A stretch of DNA of 64,000 bases from Palsa-1392 sp036490335 (GCA_036490335.1 DASXEB010000022.1:102398-166397), one strand, 5' to 3'. Shown: positions 27,636 to 37,267, numbered from the stretch's first letter. Notes: generated from the sequence alone by a model not told the origin. Made by a program: numbers and translations.

Positions 27636-28673
27636 ATGCCGAGTTCGTTAGGCAAAAGCCTCTGCGCTTTTGCGGCGCTCCTCTTCTTTGCGGCATCGGG
27701 CCAGGCCGATCCGCTCGCGGAACTGAAAAACGTTTCGTCGCTCGGCCCGCTCGATCTCGCGCGGTTGAAGAGCGGCGAGATCGTCGTCCATCGCGGAACG
27801 GCGAGCACCTTTTCGCGCGGGATCTCGATTCAATCGTGCTACTTCATCAACGCCGCCGCGCCCGTGGTCGGCGAACGTCTGCTGCACTGGGATCCGGCGA
27901 AGCACCCGAAGATGGAGACGCGCCTTTACCGCGAGTACGTCCTCCCGCCGTCGCGCGAAATCTTCCAGCCGCTCCAACTCAACCCCGCCAAGCCTAACGA
28001 TCGCTGGCTGCTCGATCGTCTTCTGCAAATCGCCGACGGCGCTTCGCCTTCCGACCTGCATTTGACCGCCGACGACGTCGCGTTCGTGCGCAAGCAAATC
28101 CCTGCGAAAAGTTCCGCGCCTAACGATCGCTACGCGCGCGCCAACGATGTTTGGCAGCAGCTTCTTTTTGCGCGCAGCAACAGTCTCGCCCGCGGCGGGA
28201 TTTCCGCCGTCGCACCTTACGGCAGCGACACGTCGATCTCGCCCGACTCGGAATTTCGCGGCCTGCTTTCGCTCAATCCGCGGGTGGAGAAATATTTCAA
28301 CGCCATCGTGAGGGCGAAGCCGATCGAGGCCAACGGCCCGCCGTCAGACGAAGCGGTCGGTTACTGGGAGACGACGCAAATTCGCGGACACACCACCGAG
28401 CAGGTCGGCCTCTTCGCCGCGCGCAAATCGCCCGGCGCCTGGCAAATGGTCGACTGCGTTTATTACCCGACCGACACTTATTTTATGGCGCTCAATCTTT
28501 TTCAACTCTGGCCGGTCGATGGCGGCACGCTCGTCTGGCAGATCGGTTTTGTCTCCGCCCCGTTCCGCAGTTATCTCGGCGGACTTGATCGTTACATCGC
28601 CGGCAAACAAATGACCGAGGAAACAATCGACACGATCAAAACTTTCCGCGCCGACTTCGAGCGCGCCCGCTGA
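27636..28673 (+). CDS. secreted protein of unknown function (module A)
   Basis: 345 aa with a signal peptide ending ASGQA. Conserved blocks with the paralogue at 30926 include GISIQSCYFI/DLSVQSCFVI near residue 60, YWETTQIRG/YWEMLEVE, and YFMALNLFQLWPVDGGTLVW/YYVALTLYQMWPVN. No known domain is recognised; the shape is like a lipid- or ligand-binding START-type fold, which is a guess. It pairs with the barrel just upstream. Confidence 0.7.
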   Translation: MPSSLGKSLCAFAALLFFAASGQADPLAELKNVSSLGPLDLARLKSGEIVVHRGTASTFSRGISIQSCYFINAAAPVVGERLLHWDPAKHPKMETRLYREYVLPPSREIFQPLQLNPAKPNDRWLLDRLLQIADGASPSDLHLTADDVAFVRKQIPAKSSAPNDRYARANDVWQQLLFARSNSLARGGISAVAPYGSDTSISPDSEFRGLLSLNPRVEKYFNAIVRAKPIEANGPPSDEAVGYWETTQIRGHTTEQVGLFAARKSPGAWQMVDCVYYPTDTYFMALNLFQLWPVDGGTLVWQIGFVSAPFRSYLGGLDRYIAGKQMTEETIDTIKTFRADFERAR

Positions 28674-28674
28674 T

Positions 28675-29862
28675 TTATTCGCGGATTCTCTTCAACAAAA
28701 TCGCCGCGCCAAAAAACGTCGCCGCCGCGCCGAAAAAGAGGAAGACGATGTCGCCCGCGTAAAAGTTGAAGCTCGCGCGATACAAATTCACGAGCCGGAA
28801 CGCGCGGCAGAAATGAGTCAGCGGAAAACATTCCGCGAGATAACGAATCGCGCCCGGCAACTGTTCGAGCGGCGCGAAAGCTCCCGACAAAACAAAAACC
28901 GGGAGCAGGAAAAAGACCGAAAGCTGAATCGCCTGCGTCTGGCTGTGGGAAAAAGTCGAGATGAGCAAACCTAGGCCTAACGAACAAAGGAGAAACAAGA
29001 GACAGATCACGCCGAGCATGAGCGGATCGTGAAACGGCACGTGAAAATGCCAGCCGGCAACGGCCATGACGACGAGAATGAGCACGATCGAAATCGCGAG
29101 ATACGGGATCAGTTTTCCAGTGACGATCTCGACCCGTCGCAGCGACGTCACCATCAACTGATAAAGCGTTCCCGACTCGCGTTCGCGCGCGATCGTGCAC
29201 GCGGTCAGCGTGACGGTGAGAAGTTGCAGAATGATCCCGATCACGCCCGGGATGACGTATTCGATGAAGCGTTGCTTCGGATTGTAAAGGATGTGCGATT
29301 TCACGCTCCACTGCGTCATTGCGGAAACAAATTCCTTCCGCACCGCGACCGGCAATTTCTTCGCGAGATCGATCACGTTGTCGGGCAGCGACTCGATCAT
29401 CTCGTCGCGCTGTTGTTTTTGAAAATCGCCCAGACTTTCCTCCACGCGACCTTCCAGTTCGCTCGCCGTGTTCGTGTCCGACCCGTCAAGATAAAGCGGC
29501 AGCGGAATTGGATCGCCGTTTTTCAAACTCGCGCCCCAACCCGCGGGAATGATGAGCGCCGCGCGCACGCCTTCGCGCAAAAGATCGGGCTGCCCCGTCT
29601 GCGCAGAAGTTTGCCGCCAGCGAAAAGTTGTCGCCTTGAGCAATTGCCTAACGAATGCATCGCTGAGCGGCGAATGATCGGCGTTTTCGAGCAGCGCCGG
29701 GACATCGCTCGACGAAGTGTTTTCGAAAGCGTGCCCGAAAATCAAAGTGAACACCGGCGGCAGCACGAGCAGCAAAACCAGAATGCGCCAGTCGCGATAA
29801 ATGTGGATGAATTCCTTGCGCGCGACGCTCCCGACCGCCTGCAAACTGAAGCGGCCTCTCAT
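28675..29862 (-). CDS. ABC-2 type exporter permease
   Basis: 395 aa. An N-terminal transmembrane helix (WRILVLLLVLPPVFTLIFG) and a large extracytoplasmic domain (about 50-190) precede five more helices (YVIPGVIGIILQLLTVTLTA onward), the YhhJ/DrrB/ABC-2 layout. The start is ATG 29862, overlapping the ATPase stop as ATGA; the longer frame to 29991 is not needed. With the upstream ATPase it forms a two-gene exporter, substrate unknown. Confidence 0.9.
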   Translation of the reverse strand: MRGRFSLQAVGSVARKEFIHIYRDWRILVLLLVLPPVFTLIFGHAFENTSSSDVPALLENADHSPLSDAFVRQLLKATTFRWRQTSAQTGQPDLLREGVRAALIIPAGWGASLKNGDPIPLPLYLDGSDTNTASELEGRVEESLGDFQKQQRDEMIESLPDNVIDLAKKLPVAVRKEFVSAMTQWSVKSHILYNPKQRFIEYVIPGVIGIILQLLTVTLTACTIARERESGTLYQLMVTSLRRVEIVTGKLIPYLAISIVLILVVMAVAGWHFHVPFHDPLMLGVICLLFLLCSLGLGLLISTFSHSQTQAIQLSVFFLLPVFVLSGAFAPLEQLPGAIRYLAECFPLTHFCRAFRLVNLYRASFNFYAGDIVFLFFGAAATFFGAAILLKRIRE

Positions 29863-30812
29863 CGCATCGCCGCCTTGTTCAGCATTGCGTCGTAGCCTTG
29901 CGAGTAGGCGGTGAAGACATCTTCCATGTCGGGCGCGGCCCAGCGTTCGCCGCGCAACTGCAAATCGGGAAAGGGCCAGTTCGCGTGCCACTCCGCGAGC
30001 AGCCGCTCCGCTTCCGGCGCGTAAACGCGCAGACTTCCGCTACGCAGCGAGACGCCAAGCACGCCGGGCATTTCGCGCAGCCTAACGAGTGCTTCCATCA
30101 CCGGATTAATGTCGAGCTCGAGCAGCTTCGCCTTGAAAGTCTCGATCAACGCGCGCGGCGAGGCCTTCGCGAGCAGCCGGCCGTTGTGCAAAAAACCGAC
30201 GTCGGTGCAGCGCTCCGCTTCGTCCATGTAATGAGTCGTGACAAAAATTGTGATGCCGTTATGCCCAAGATCGTAGAGCAAATCCCACATCTGCTGACGA
30301 TGCACCGGGTCGAGGCCGGAGGTCGGCTCGTCGAGAAAAAGCAAAGGCGGCTCATGCACGAGCGCGCAGCCGAGCGCGAGCAGTTGCCGCATTCCGCCGG
30401 ACAAACTGCCGGCCGCGGTGTCGCGCTTTTTCGTCAGGTCCATCTGTTCTAAAAGACGGGCGATGCGTTTTTCGAGTTCGTTAGGCGGAACGCCGTAGGC
30501 GCCGGCGAAAAAACGCATGTTCTCGAGCACGGTCAGGTCGGGGTAGAGGCTGAACTTTTGCGCCATGTAACCGAACCGCGCCCGCACCGCATAGCGATCG
30601 CGCCAGATGTCACCGCCGGCGATCCGCGCGCTCCCGGAAGTCGGGCGGAGCAAGCCGCAAAGCATCCGCATTGTCGTGGTTTTCCCCGCGCCATTCGCGC
30701 CGAGGAAGCCGAAGATTTCGCCGCGCCCGATCTCGAAAGAAAGATCGCTCACCGCTTCCACCGCGCCGAATGCTTTCGTTAGGCTGTTGATCGAAACAAT
30801 CGGCTCGTTCAT
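29859..30812 (-). CDS. ABC-2 type exporter ATPase
   Basis: 317 aa from ATG 30812 (MNEPIVSINSLTKAFG). Walker A GANGAGKT, Q-loop GYMAQKFSLY, signature LSGGMRQLLALG, Walker B LLFLDEPTSGLDP and the H-loop FVTTHYMDEAE are intact. The C-terminal 100 residues form the extra domain typical of drug/polysaccharide ABC-2 ATPases. It is coupled to the permease by ATGA and divergent from 30926. Confidence 0.93.
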   Translation of the reverse strand: MNEPIVSINSLTKAFGAVEAVSDLSFEIGRGEIFGFLGANGAGKTTTMRMLCGLLRPTSGSARIAGGDIWRDRYAVRARFGYMAQKFSLYPDLTVLENMRFFAGAYGVPPNELEKRIARLLEQMDLTKKRDTAAGSLSGGMRQLLALGCALVHEPPLLFLDEPTSGLDPVHRQQMWDLLYDLGHNGITIFVTTHYMDEAERCTDVGFLHNGRLLAKASPRALIETFKAKLLELDINPVMEALVRLREMPGVLGVSLRSGSLRVYAPEAERLLAEWHANWPFPDLQLRGERWAAPDMEDVFTAYSQGYDAMLNKAAMR

Positions 30813-30925
30813 GATCGCGCCTGCGTCGCGCGGGCTTGGGAAGGAAAGCGCACTCCGCCGGAAGTCGCAAACGTCCGTGCGATCGTTGACACTCGCATTT
30901 TCCAGTTCAAATCTTGGCCGACCAA

Positions 30926-31912
30926 ATGAAATTTTTTCCGCTTCTTTGCAGTCTCGCATTTGCCTTCGCTTCGCTCGCACAGGCCGCGGATCCCGCGAGC
31001 GAGATGGCGAGCTTTTCCGTCTTCGGAAAAGTCGATCCCGCCGAGCTCGCGCGCAGCGGCATCAAAATCGCCGCCGGCACGCCGATGACCACGCTGCGCG
31101 ATCTCTCGGTGCAAAGTTGTTTCGTGATCGCGCGCCCGCCGGCGGAAGTCGTGCAGGCGATGAAACGCTTCGACCCAACCGCTCATCGCGAGCTGAAAGT
31201 TTTTCTCCACGTCGATCTGCCCGCTTCGCCGTCGCCGGGAAATTTTTCGCGGCTGCAAAATCCGCCTAACGACGATGCCTATCGCACGCTCGCGGCCGCG
31301 ACGGAAAAAATGTCGCCCGATTTGCAGTTGAATCGCGCCGAGGCGCAGAAATTTTCGACGGGCGAATCGTTTTTTAATTTTTGGAGCGGCGTGCTGGCGA
31401 AACGCGCGCAGCGTTTCGTCAGTGGCGGCGCGGCGGCGCAACCACCATATGATCGAAACGGCCCGACGATTCAGCCGGCCAGGGAATTTTCCGCACTCGT
31501 TAGGCAGGAGAGTGGCGTTGATCGCCAGTTCGGCAGTTTTATCGGCGCGACCGGACTGACCGGCGGCCGGCCATCGCTCAAGCCGGATCTTTATTGGGAA
31601 ATGCTCGAAGTCGAAGACGCCGGCGTGCTCACGCTTGGCGCTTCCTGCACGCGGCCGACGGCGGGCGGCGGTTACCAGGCAGCGGACGGATTGTATTTCG
31701 CGAGCGGCGGCTATTACGTCGCGCTTACTTTGTATCAAATGTGGCCGGTCAACATCGCCGGCCGCGCGTCGACGCTCGTTTGGCGCGGCGATTTTACTTC
31801 TGCGGCATCGTTAGGCGATTTGCACGGCGTCGAACGGCTCGCCTCGGAAGGCGCGATGAAAAAAGATATTTCGCGCGCCGCGGCGATCTTCAAAGATAGC
31901 GCGGAACGATGA
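30926..31912 (+). CDS. secreted protein of unknown function (module B)
   Basis: 328 aa from ATG 30926; a TTG at 30914 is possible but the signal peptide (MKFFPLLCSLAFAFASLAQA) fits the ATG. It resembles the 345-aa protein at 27636 in length, in the VQSCF block near residue 55, and in the C-terminal YQMWPVN block. The stop overlaps the next barrel gene (ATGA). Three motif copies are inside. Confidence 0.72.
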   Translation: MKFFPLLCSLAFAFASLAQAADPASEMASFSVFGKVDPAELARSGIKIAAGTPMTTLRDLSVQSCFVIARPPAEVVQAMKRFDPTAHRELKVFLHVDLPASPSPGNFSRLQNPPNDDAYRTLAAATEKMSPDLQLNRAEAQKFSTGESFFNFWSGVLAKRAQRFVSGGAAAQPPYDRNGPTIQPAREFSALVRQESGVDRQFGSFIGATGLTGGRPSLKPDLYWEMLEVEDAGVLTLGASCTRPTAGGGYQAADGLYFASGGYYVALTLYQMWPVNIAGRASTLVWRGDFTSAASLGDLHGVERLASEGAMKKDISRAAAIFKDSAER

Positions 31913-32832
31913 AGACGATCGCGTTTTGCTGCATCCTTGCGTTCGCTTTTTCGACGCTCGCGCACGCCGGCAGCGACAAGCAGGTCGCGGATGAGAACTC
32001 GGCCGTGACGCCGCCGCCCTTTCGTTTCATGGGCGAGCTGACGGTCGAGCAGGCGTATGTCGGCGACTCCGATGTCTCGCGCGGCGCGAGCGACGTGAAC
32101 GACTTCGACGAGTTGTATTCGCACCTGCGCGTCGTTTACACGCCGCGAGTCAAGTTCGGAATCATTCGCGCGGGCGTGGAGTTCGAGCGTTACTCGTTTG
32201 GCTTTTCCAATGGCGGCGCGCAACTGCCGAATACGCTCCAGGCGGTCAACGCCGTCATCGGTTTGGACACGGAATTTTCCGATTCAATTCTCGTTAGGCT
32301 GGAGGCGCAGCCGGGATTTTATGGCACCACGTTTGGGCATTTCGATGCCGCGCAATTCAACGTCCCGTTCATTATCGGCGGCACTTATATTTACAGCCCG
32401 TCGCTCCAATTCGTCCTCGGCATCGGTGTGAATGTGCAGCAAAAATATCCCGTCCTGCCGGGCGGTGGCCTGCGCTGGAAATTTGCCCGCGACTGGGTGC
32501 TCGACGCCGTGCTGCCGACGCCGCGGCTCGAATACAGCGTGACGCACGACGCGACGGTTTTTCTCGGGGCCGATATCAAGACGAACACGTTTCGGGTCGA
32601 TGATCATTTCGGCGACAGTCATGGCGATCCGGCCTTGAACGGCGCCTGGCTCAGCTACGAAGAGCTACGCATCGGTCTCGGTGTCGAATGGAAACTCACG
32701 TCCACCTTGTCACTCTCGCTCGAGGGCGGATACCTGCCCTATCGCGATTTCGATTATCATCGCACCGACGTTCGTTATCATAACGAGAGCGGCGGTCCCT
32801 ACGCCTCGCTGCAATTGCAGGGAAGCTTTTAG
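31909..32832 (+). CDS. putative outer-membrane beta-barrel protein (module B)
   Basis: 307 aa with signal peptide MKTIAFCCILAFAFSTLAHA, alternating strand pattern and terminal Phe (LQLQGSF). Blocks matching the barrel at 26702 include QAVNAVIGLDTEF/QSFAGVIGIDYMH, QPGFYGTTFG/RPGFYTQNDFG and KYPVLPGGGLRW. It is translationally coupled to the preceding secreted protein, in the reverse gene order to module A. Confidence 0.77.
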   Translation: MKTIAFCCILAFAFSTLAHAGSDKQVADENSAVTPPPFRFMGELTVEQAYVGDSDVSRGASDVNDFDELYSHLRVVYTPRVKFGIIRAGVEFERYSFGFSNGGAQLPNTLQAVNAVIGLDTEFSDSILVRLEAQPGFYGTTFGHFDAAQFNVPFIIGGTYIYSPSLQFVLGIGVNVQQKYPVLPGGGLRWKFARDWVLDAVLPTPRLEYSVTHDATVFLGADIKTNTFRVDDHFGDSHGDPALNGAWLSYEELRIGLGVEWKLTSTLSLSLEGGYLPYRDFDYHRTDVRYHNESGGPYASLQLQGSF

Positions 32833-32848
32833 GCGAGTCTTATACTCG

Positions 32849-33862
32849 TTAGGCAGGAATTTCTTCCGGCTCGGTCCGTTTTGTTTCGATTTGCTCGGCG
32901 CGAACTTTGCGCAGCGAGTGCGTGCGCAAACTTTCCTCGAAGGAGTCGCGATTGATTGCCTGGGCCGCCGCCGCCCCCTGCCCCGCGGCGATGATCATCT
33001 GGCAATTCGCCGGCGTGACGCAGCCCGCCGAGTAAAGCCGCGGCACACTCGTGCGCATGCACGCGTCCACTTCGATCTGGCCGTCGGCGTCGAGGCGCGC
33101 GCCTAACGAGTCCGCCAGTTCGGTGTGAAAAATATCGCCGCGAGTCGTGAAGATGTAGTCGAGGCGCACTTCGATGCCGCCTTTCAATCGTAATTGGCAA
33201 ACCTGACATCCGTGATGCTCGACGCCGGTGATTTTTTCCCGGTGCACCGGAATCTGATATTCCTTCAGCCAGCGCGCGTGGCGCCGACTCCAGCGGATCC
33301 GGGCGGCGTTTGTGGCGATAATCACGCAGGCGGAATAGGCGAGCATGCCGAGGGCGTATTCGACCGCTTCGTTGTTCGCGCCGCAGATCGCGATCCGCTT
33401 CCCGCGCACGCGAAAGCCGTCGCAATCCTTGCAAAAAAACATGCTGTGCCCGAGGCATTCCTTTACTCCCGGAATTCTCGGTGGCAGATGGAAAATGCCG
33501 GTGGCGAGAAGAAGCCGGCTCGTCAGGTAAGTCGTCCGTCGTCCGCGCAGCCAAAATCCGTTTTTGCGACGCGCGACACTTTTGATTTCGTCGCGCGCAA
33601 ACTCGACGCCGTAACGTCTGGCCTGTCGCCGGCCGTAGCGGAGCAGGTCCGCGCCGTCGATGCCGGCCGGGAAGCCGAGATAATTTTGCACCTGCGGCTC
33701 CCATTTCGCCATCGAACGACCGGAATCGACCACGAGGGTGTCGAGCTGGGCGCGACCGAGATAAATCGCGGCCGATAATCCGGCCATGCCGCCGCCGACG
33801 ACGATGACTTCGCGCCGGGCGCGGATCGCGCGTGGTTTGTGTTTCGTCATGCCACCACTCAT
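32849..33862 (-). CDS. thioredoxin reductase-like NAD(P)/FAD oxidoreductase
   Basis: FAD-binding VIVVGGGMAGLSAAIYLG near residue 18, the TrxB-type redox centre FFCKDCDGF (CxxC) near 145, and NAD(P)-binding AICGANNEAVEYALG follow in the TrxR order; the FAD-closing motif is RLYSAGCVTPANCQM. Start ATG 33862 or 33850. It may reduce thioredoxin or another disulfide. No thioredoxin gene is adjacent; recA lies upstream. The stop TAA lies in a motif copy (32846-32854). Confidence 0.87.
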   Translation of the reverse strand: MSGGMTKHKPRAIRARREVIVVGGGMAGLSAAIYLGRAQLDTLVVDSGRSMAKWEPQVQNYLGFPAGIDGADLLRYGRRQARRYGVEFARDEIKSVARRKNGFWLRGRRTTYLTSRLLLATGIFHLPPRIPGVKECLGHSMFFCKDCDGFRVRGKRIAICGANNEAVEYALGMLAYSACVIIATNAARIRWSRRHARWLKEYQIPVHREKITGVEHHGCQVCQLRLKGGIEVRLDYIFTTRGDIFHTELADSLGARLDADGQIEVDACMRTSVPRLYSAGCVTPANCQMIIAAGQGAAAAQAINRDSFEESLRTHSLRKVRAEQIETKRTEPEEIPA

Positions 33863-33914
33863 TCGCGTCTGCCGACACCGCACCGGGCCGAAGACTCAGG
33901 CGCGGAAAAGTTGC

Positions 33915-34955
33915 CTAACGAGCCTTTTCTTCGTCGAGCTTTGCTTTGACCGCGGCCTCGAGTTCTTCGTATAGCGCCGGATCGTTTTTCAACACTTCCT
34001 TCGCGGCATCGCGGCCCTGCGCCAGTTGCGCGCCCTTGTAGCTCAACCACGAACCGCGTTTTTCCACGACCTGTTTTTCGAGCGCAAGATCAAGCAGGGC
34101 GCCGGTTGAGGAAATTCCCTCGTTATACATGATGTCGAATTCCGCTTCGGTAAAGGGCGGTGCGACTTTGTTCTTCACCACTTTTACGCGCGTGCGATTA
34201 CCGGTCACGACACCGTCGGTCTGCTTGATCGCGCCGATACGCCGGATGTCGAGGCGCACGCTGGAATAAAATTTGAGGGCCTTGCCGCCGGGCGTGGTTT
34301 CGGGATTTCCAAACATGACGCCGATCTTTTCGCGAATCTGGTTGGTGAAAATGCAACAGGTGCGCGCTTTCGAAATGAGCGAGGTCAGTTTGCGCAGGGC
34401 CGCGCTCATCAAACGCGCCTGCGCGCCGACGGTCGAGTCGCCAATCTCGCCTTCCAGCTCCTGTTTCGTGACGAGAGCGGCGACGGAATCAAGCACGATC
34501 ACGTCGAGGGCGTTTGACCTCAGAAGTGTTTCGACGATCCGGAGCGCTTCTTCGCCGGAACTCGGTTGCGAGACGAGGAGTTCGTCGAGATCGACGCCTA
34601 ACTTTCGCGCGTACTGCGGGTCGAGCGCATGTTCGACATCGACGAAAGCAGCGAGGCCCCCGCGCTTCTGCGCCTGAGCTATGATAGTAAGGGTGAGAGT
34701 GGTTTTGCCGGAAGATTCCGGGCCGTAAATCTCGACGATCCGGCCACGCGGAACACCGCCGACGCCGAGGGCGCGATCAATCAAAATGTTGCCGGTGGGA
34801 ATGACGTCGATGTCGACGATTTTTTCGTCGCCCAGCCGCATGATCGCGCCTTCGCCATAATCCTTCGCGATCTGCTGAATGGCGAGGTCGAGATTTTTAT
34901 TGCGCGCGGCGGCGACTTTATCTTCGGTGGGTTTTTCTTCGGTTTTGGCGGCCAT
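33915..34955 (-). CDS. recA: recombinase RecA
   Basis: 346 aa. Walker A is GPESSGKTTL, with VDVEHALDPQYA, LVSQPSSGEEALRI, VIVLDSVAALV and the loop 2 region FTNQIREKIGVMFGNPETTPGG, all as in canonical RecA. It drives strand exchange and LexA self-cleavage. Upstream, GAAC-type half-sites near 34965 are only weak for a LexA operator. The stop TAG lies in a motif copy (33913-33921). Confidence 0.98.
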   Translation of the reverse strand: MAAKTEEKPTEDKVAAARNKNLDLAIQQIAKDYGEGAIMRLGDEKIVDIDVIPTGNILIDRALGVGGVPRGRIVEIYGPESSGKTTLTLTIIAQAQKRGGLAAFVDVEHALDPQYARKLGVDLDELLVSQPSSGEEALRIVETLLRSNALDVIVLDSVAALVTKQELEGEIGDSTVGAQARLMSAALRKLTSLISKARTCCIFTNQIREKIGVMFGNPETTPGGKALKFYSSVRLDIRRIGAIKQTDGVVTGNRTRVKVVKNKVAPPFTEAEFDIMYNEGISSTGALLDLALEKQVVEKRGSWLSYKGAQLAQGRDAAKEVLKNDPALYEELEAAVKAKLDEEKAR

Positions 34956-35045
34956 AAGCCGTTCTACGTACGACGCCCGGCCGCTTACGCCAAGCAGAAA
35001 AACCTGGCGCAGGCAGAAAACCGGGATGTCGTGCGAACCGGTTTC

Positions 35046-36671
35046 CTATTCGTTAGGCACAATGAAGACGTCGTTCTGGAGCTCGCTGCCGACGGTGCTG
35101 TTGCGGCGAATAATGCTCGCGAGGCTCTCGCCTTCCAGCCGGTGCGCGAGTGACGGCGGCAGGTAAATGGAATACCAGAAACGATCACCGTCGCGCAGCC
35201 TCGTGAACTGATTTCTCAGCACGGTGTAAACGAGCTCGCCCACGATCGCGTTGGGCCGATGATCCTCCGCCAGTGCGCCCACCCACACGTCGATGTCATC
35301 CGGGGTCGCGTAAGCGGAGGCGAGTTTCGCCTGAAGGTCGGTGCTTGAGGTAATGGCGGCGAAGGAAGTTTTCGGCGGGAGGCCGAAGTTCTGCCTAACG
35401 ACATTGTAACGCGGCAAACCATGATCGCGCCCGCGCTGAATATTGAGCGAAGCGAGGTCGAAACCGCCGGCGCCAGGAGGACCAAAGAGGAAGTTGCGCA
35501 CGCCATCGACGAGATAGCAGTCAACCTCCTGCGGTATCTGTTTCGCCAGACCTCGCAAATACGGTTCGATCCCGGGGCCGCTGATTTCCGTCGGGTTAAA
35601 GAAGGCGTCGGCGAGAGGCAGGGAGCCGATGGATTGGTTCTGCGCATCGAGGCGTTGCAGGTCAGGCGAGAGCATGGTGTGGCCGACGCGGAAGATCGCC
35701 GTCGAGAAAACGTTCTCGATGCCCGGATTAACGTCTGGATTGTAACCGGTGTAGGGCCGGAGAGCATTCGGGCCGAGAAGGAGCGGCAGGAAATCGCGAT
35801 AGGTGATGATTTGAATCTCAGCGCCGACGATGGCGCGAGCGCGATAATAAATACCGTCATCATCAAGATCCGGTTGCTGGCGTTTGATCACACCGGCCCA
35901 GTAATTGTGCTCGCGCATGAAGAGCGTCTGCACGGCCGTCAGGGCCACCTGCTCGTTTACGCGGACATCGCCGGCGAGGAAATAGGCAGCAGTGTCATCC
36001 GGCTGATTCGAGAAGCCGTCGACATTGTAAGGCAGCAGATTTCCCGCACTGCTTTTCAGCATGCCGGTGCCGTCGAGCGTCCGCAATTCCATCGCGCGGC
36101 TGGGGTCGGAGCCGTAAACCTGCGAGCCATCAATGAAGGCGGTGATCACGTTCATCTGCTGCCGAACGCCATGGGTCACCTCGAAGATCGAGCGCTCGAG
36201 ATCGATGACCTGCGTGCCTGTATCGTCAGGATCGAACCATGGATCGCCCGCCGGCACCGGAATGTTGAATGGCACATCCGGATTGGTCGGCGTCATGTCG
36301 ATGTCGTGATCGACAAATTGTCCCCAATCCCAGAGAAAATCGGACACATTCACCGCGCAGGGAATGGAATGGTCCTGCGCGAACACGAGATCGCTGATCT
36401 CACGCGCGCCCAGTTCGTTCGCGCCCGCAGGACTCCCCTTACCGTCGCCGTAAGCGTCAGTCGTATGACGAAGCAGCGGAATATTAGCCGCACCGCGAAA
36501 CGGATCGATCGGGTTATTGCCTGAGCCGTCGAATGAGCGGAATTCGTCGGGAAACACGGCTGCTGACTGAGTAATGGAGGTTTGTTGCTGCGGGATATTG
36601 GAGGGTCTTTCGGCATAAGCAGCAGCCGAGGCCGCCGCGCAGAGAATACCTATGGTGTTTGTAAGCTTCAT
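35046..36671 (-). CDS. secreted animal-type heme peroxidase
   Basis: 541 aa with a signal peptide (MKLTNTIGILCAAASAAAYA). The peroxidase/cyclooxygenase superfamily fold is shown by the distal His in WDWGQFVDHDID, FIDGSQVYGSDPSRA, the catalytic Arg/Glu region LFMREHNYWA, the proximal His in FRVGHTMLSPDL, and SLNIQRGRDHGLPRYN. It probably oxidises halides or phenolics outside the cell. The composition is less GC-skewed than its neighbours. One motif copy is inside and one at the C-terminus (VPNE). Confidence 0.92.
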   Translation of the reverse strand: MKLTNTIGILCAAASAAAYAERPSNIPQQQTSITQSAAVFPDEFRSFDGSGNNPIDPFRGAANIPLLRHTTDAYGDGKGSPAGANELGAREISDLVFAQDHSIPCAVNVSDFLWDWGQFVDHDIDMTPTNPDVPFNIPVPAGDPWFDPDDTGTQVIDLERSIFEVTHGVRQQMNVITAFIDGSQVYGSDPSRAMELRTLDGTGMLKSSAGNLLPYNVDGFSNQPDDTAAYFLAGDVRVNEQVALTAVQTLFMREHNYWAGVIKRQQPDLDDDGIYYRARAIVGAEIQIITYRDFLPLLLGPNALRPYTGYNPDVNPGIENVFSTAIFRVGHTMLSPDLQRLDAQNQSIGSLPLADAFFNPTEISGPGIEPYLRGLAKQIPQEVDCYLVDGVRNFLFGPPGAGGFDLASLNIQRGRDHGLPRYNVVRQNFGLPPKTSFAAITSSTDLQAKLASAYATPDDIDVWVGALAEDHRPNAIVGELVYTVLRNQFTRLRDGDRFWYSIYLPPSLAHRLEGESLASIIRRNSTVGSELQNDVFIVPNE

Positions 36672-36808
36672 TTGATCTTCGCGTCTTATTGATTCTTGCT
36701 GATTTCATCGACCGCCTGAACGGTGGATTCGGCGGCTTTTATCATCTCTCGTCCGTTTTGTAGAGCAAAAAATCAAAAATTGCAGGCCATCCGCGGATCT
36801 AAGAATGC

Positions 36809-36839
36809 AAAAAAGCCGCAGACCATGACAGGCTGCGGC
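36809..36839 (-). terminator. Rho-independent terminator of the hsp20 pair
   Basis: Read on the minus strand, the stem GCCGCAG (36833-36839) / CTGCGGC (36815-36821) with an 11-base loop is followed by six U (36809-36814). It lies 26 bp after the stop of the second hsp20 gene. Confidence 0.85.
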
Positions 36840-36864
36840 TTTGCAAAGAGACCCGCTAATGAAA

Positions 36865-37245
36865 TTAAGACACGACAATCTTACGCGGCTTCACTTCTTC
36901 GGCTTTCGGCAGCGTGAGAGTGATGACACCCTGGCTGATGCGCGCGCTGATTTTACCGCTGGCGATCGAGGGATCGATTTCAAACGTCCGCCGGTAGTCG
37001 TTAGGCCGCGATTCGCGATGAACCAGCGTGCCTTCGACCTTCGTGCCGGTCCTGCGGCCGACGATGGATAGTTCACCATCTTCGATCGAGATTTCCAAGC
37101 CTTCCTTGTTCACGCCCGGCATCTCAAGTTCGAGGACGTAACCGTCGGGGTTTTCACGCACGGCTGCGGCGGGAGTGGTGAATTTCTCTTCGTGGCCCTG
37201 CGGTTTCGCAGCACCATTGTTTTCTCGCACTAAATTGTTGGTCAT
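36865..37245 (-). CDS. small heat shock protein Hsp20 (second of pair)
   Basis: 126 aa alpha-crystallin domain chaperone that holds unfolding proteins. The domain covers about 25-120 with VRENPDGYVLELEMPGVNKE, the RTFEIDPSI segment and GVITLTLPKAEE. The C-terminal IxI/V anchor is RKIVV. It lies 22 bp after the other hsp20 gene and ends in a clear terminator. One motif copy encodes RPND. Confidence 0.94.
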   Translation of the reverse strand: MTNNLVRENNGAAKPQGHEEKFTTPAAAVRENPDGYVLELEMPGVNKEGLEISIEDGELSIVGRRTGTKVEGTLVHRESRPNDYRRTFEIDPSIASGKISARISQGVITLTLPKAEEVKPRKIVVS

Positions 37246-37267
37246 ACTTTTGATTTCCCTAAAATGT

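Noticed and set aside
34956..34990. LexA operator before recA
   Set aside because: Only one half-site (GAAC) is conserved; too weak to list as a feature.
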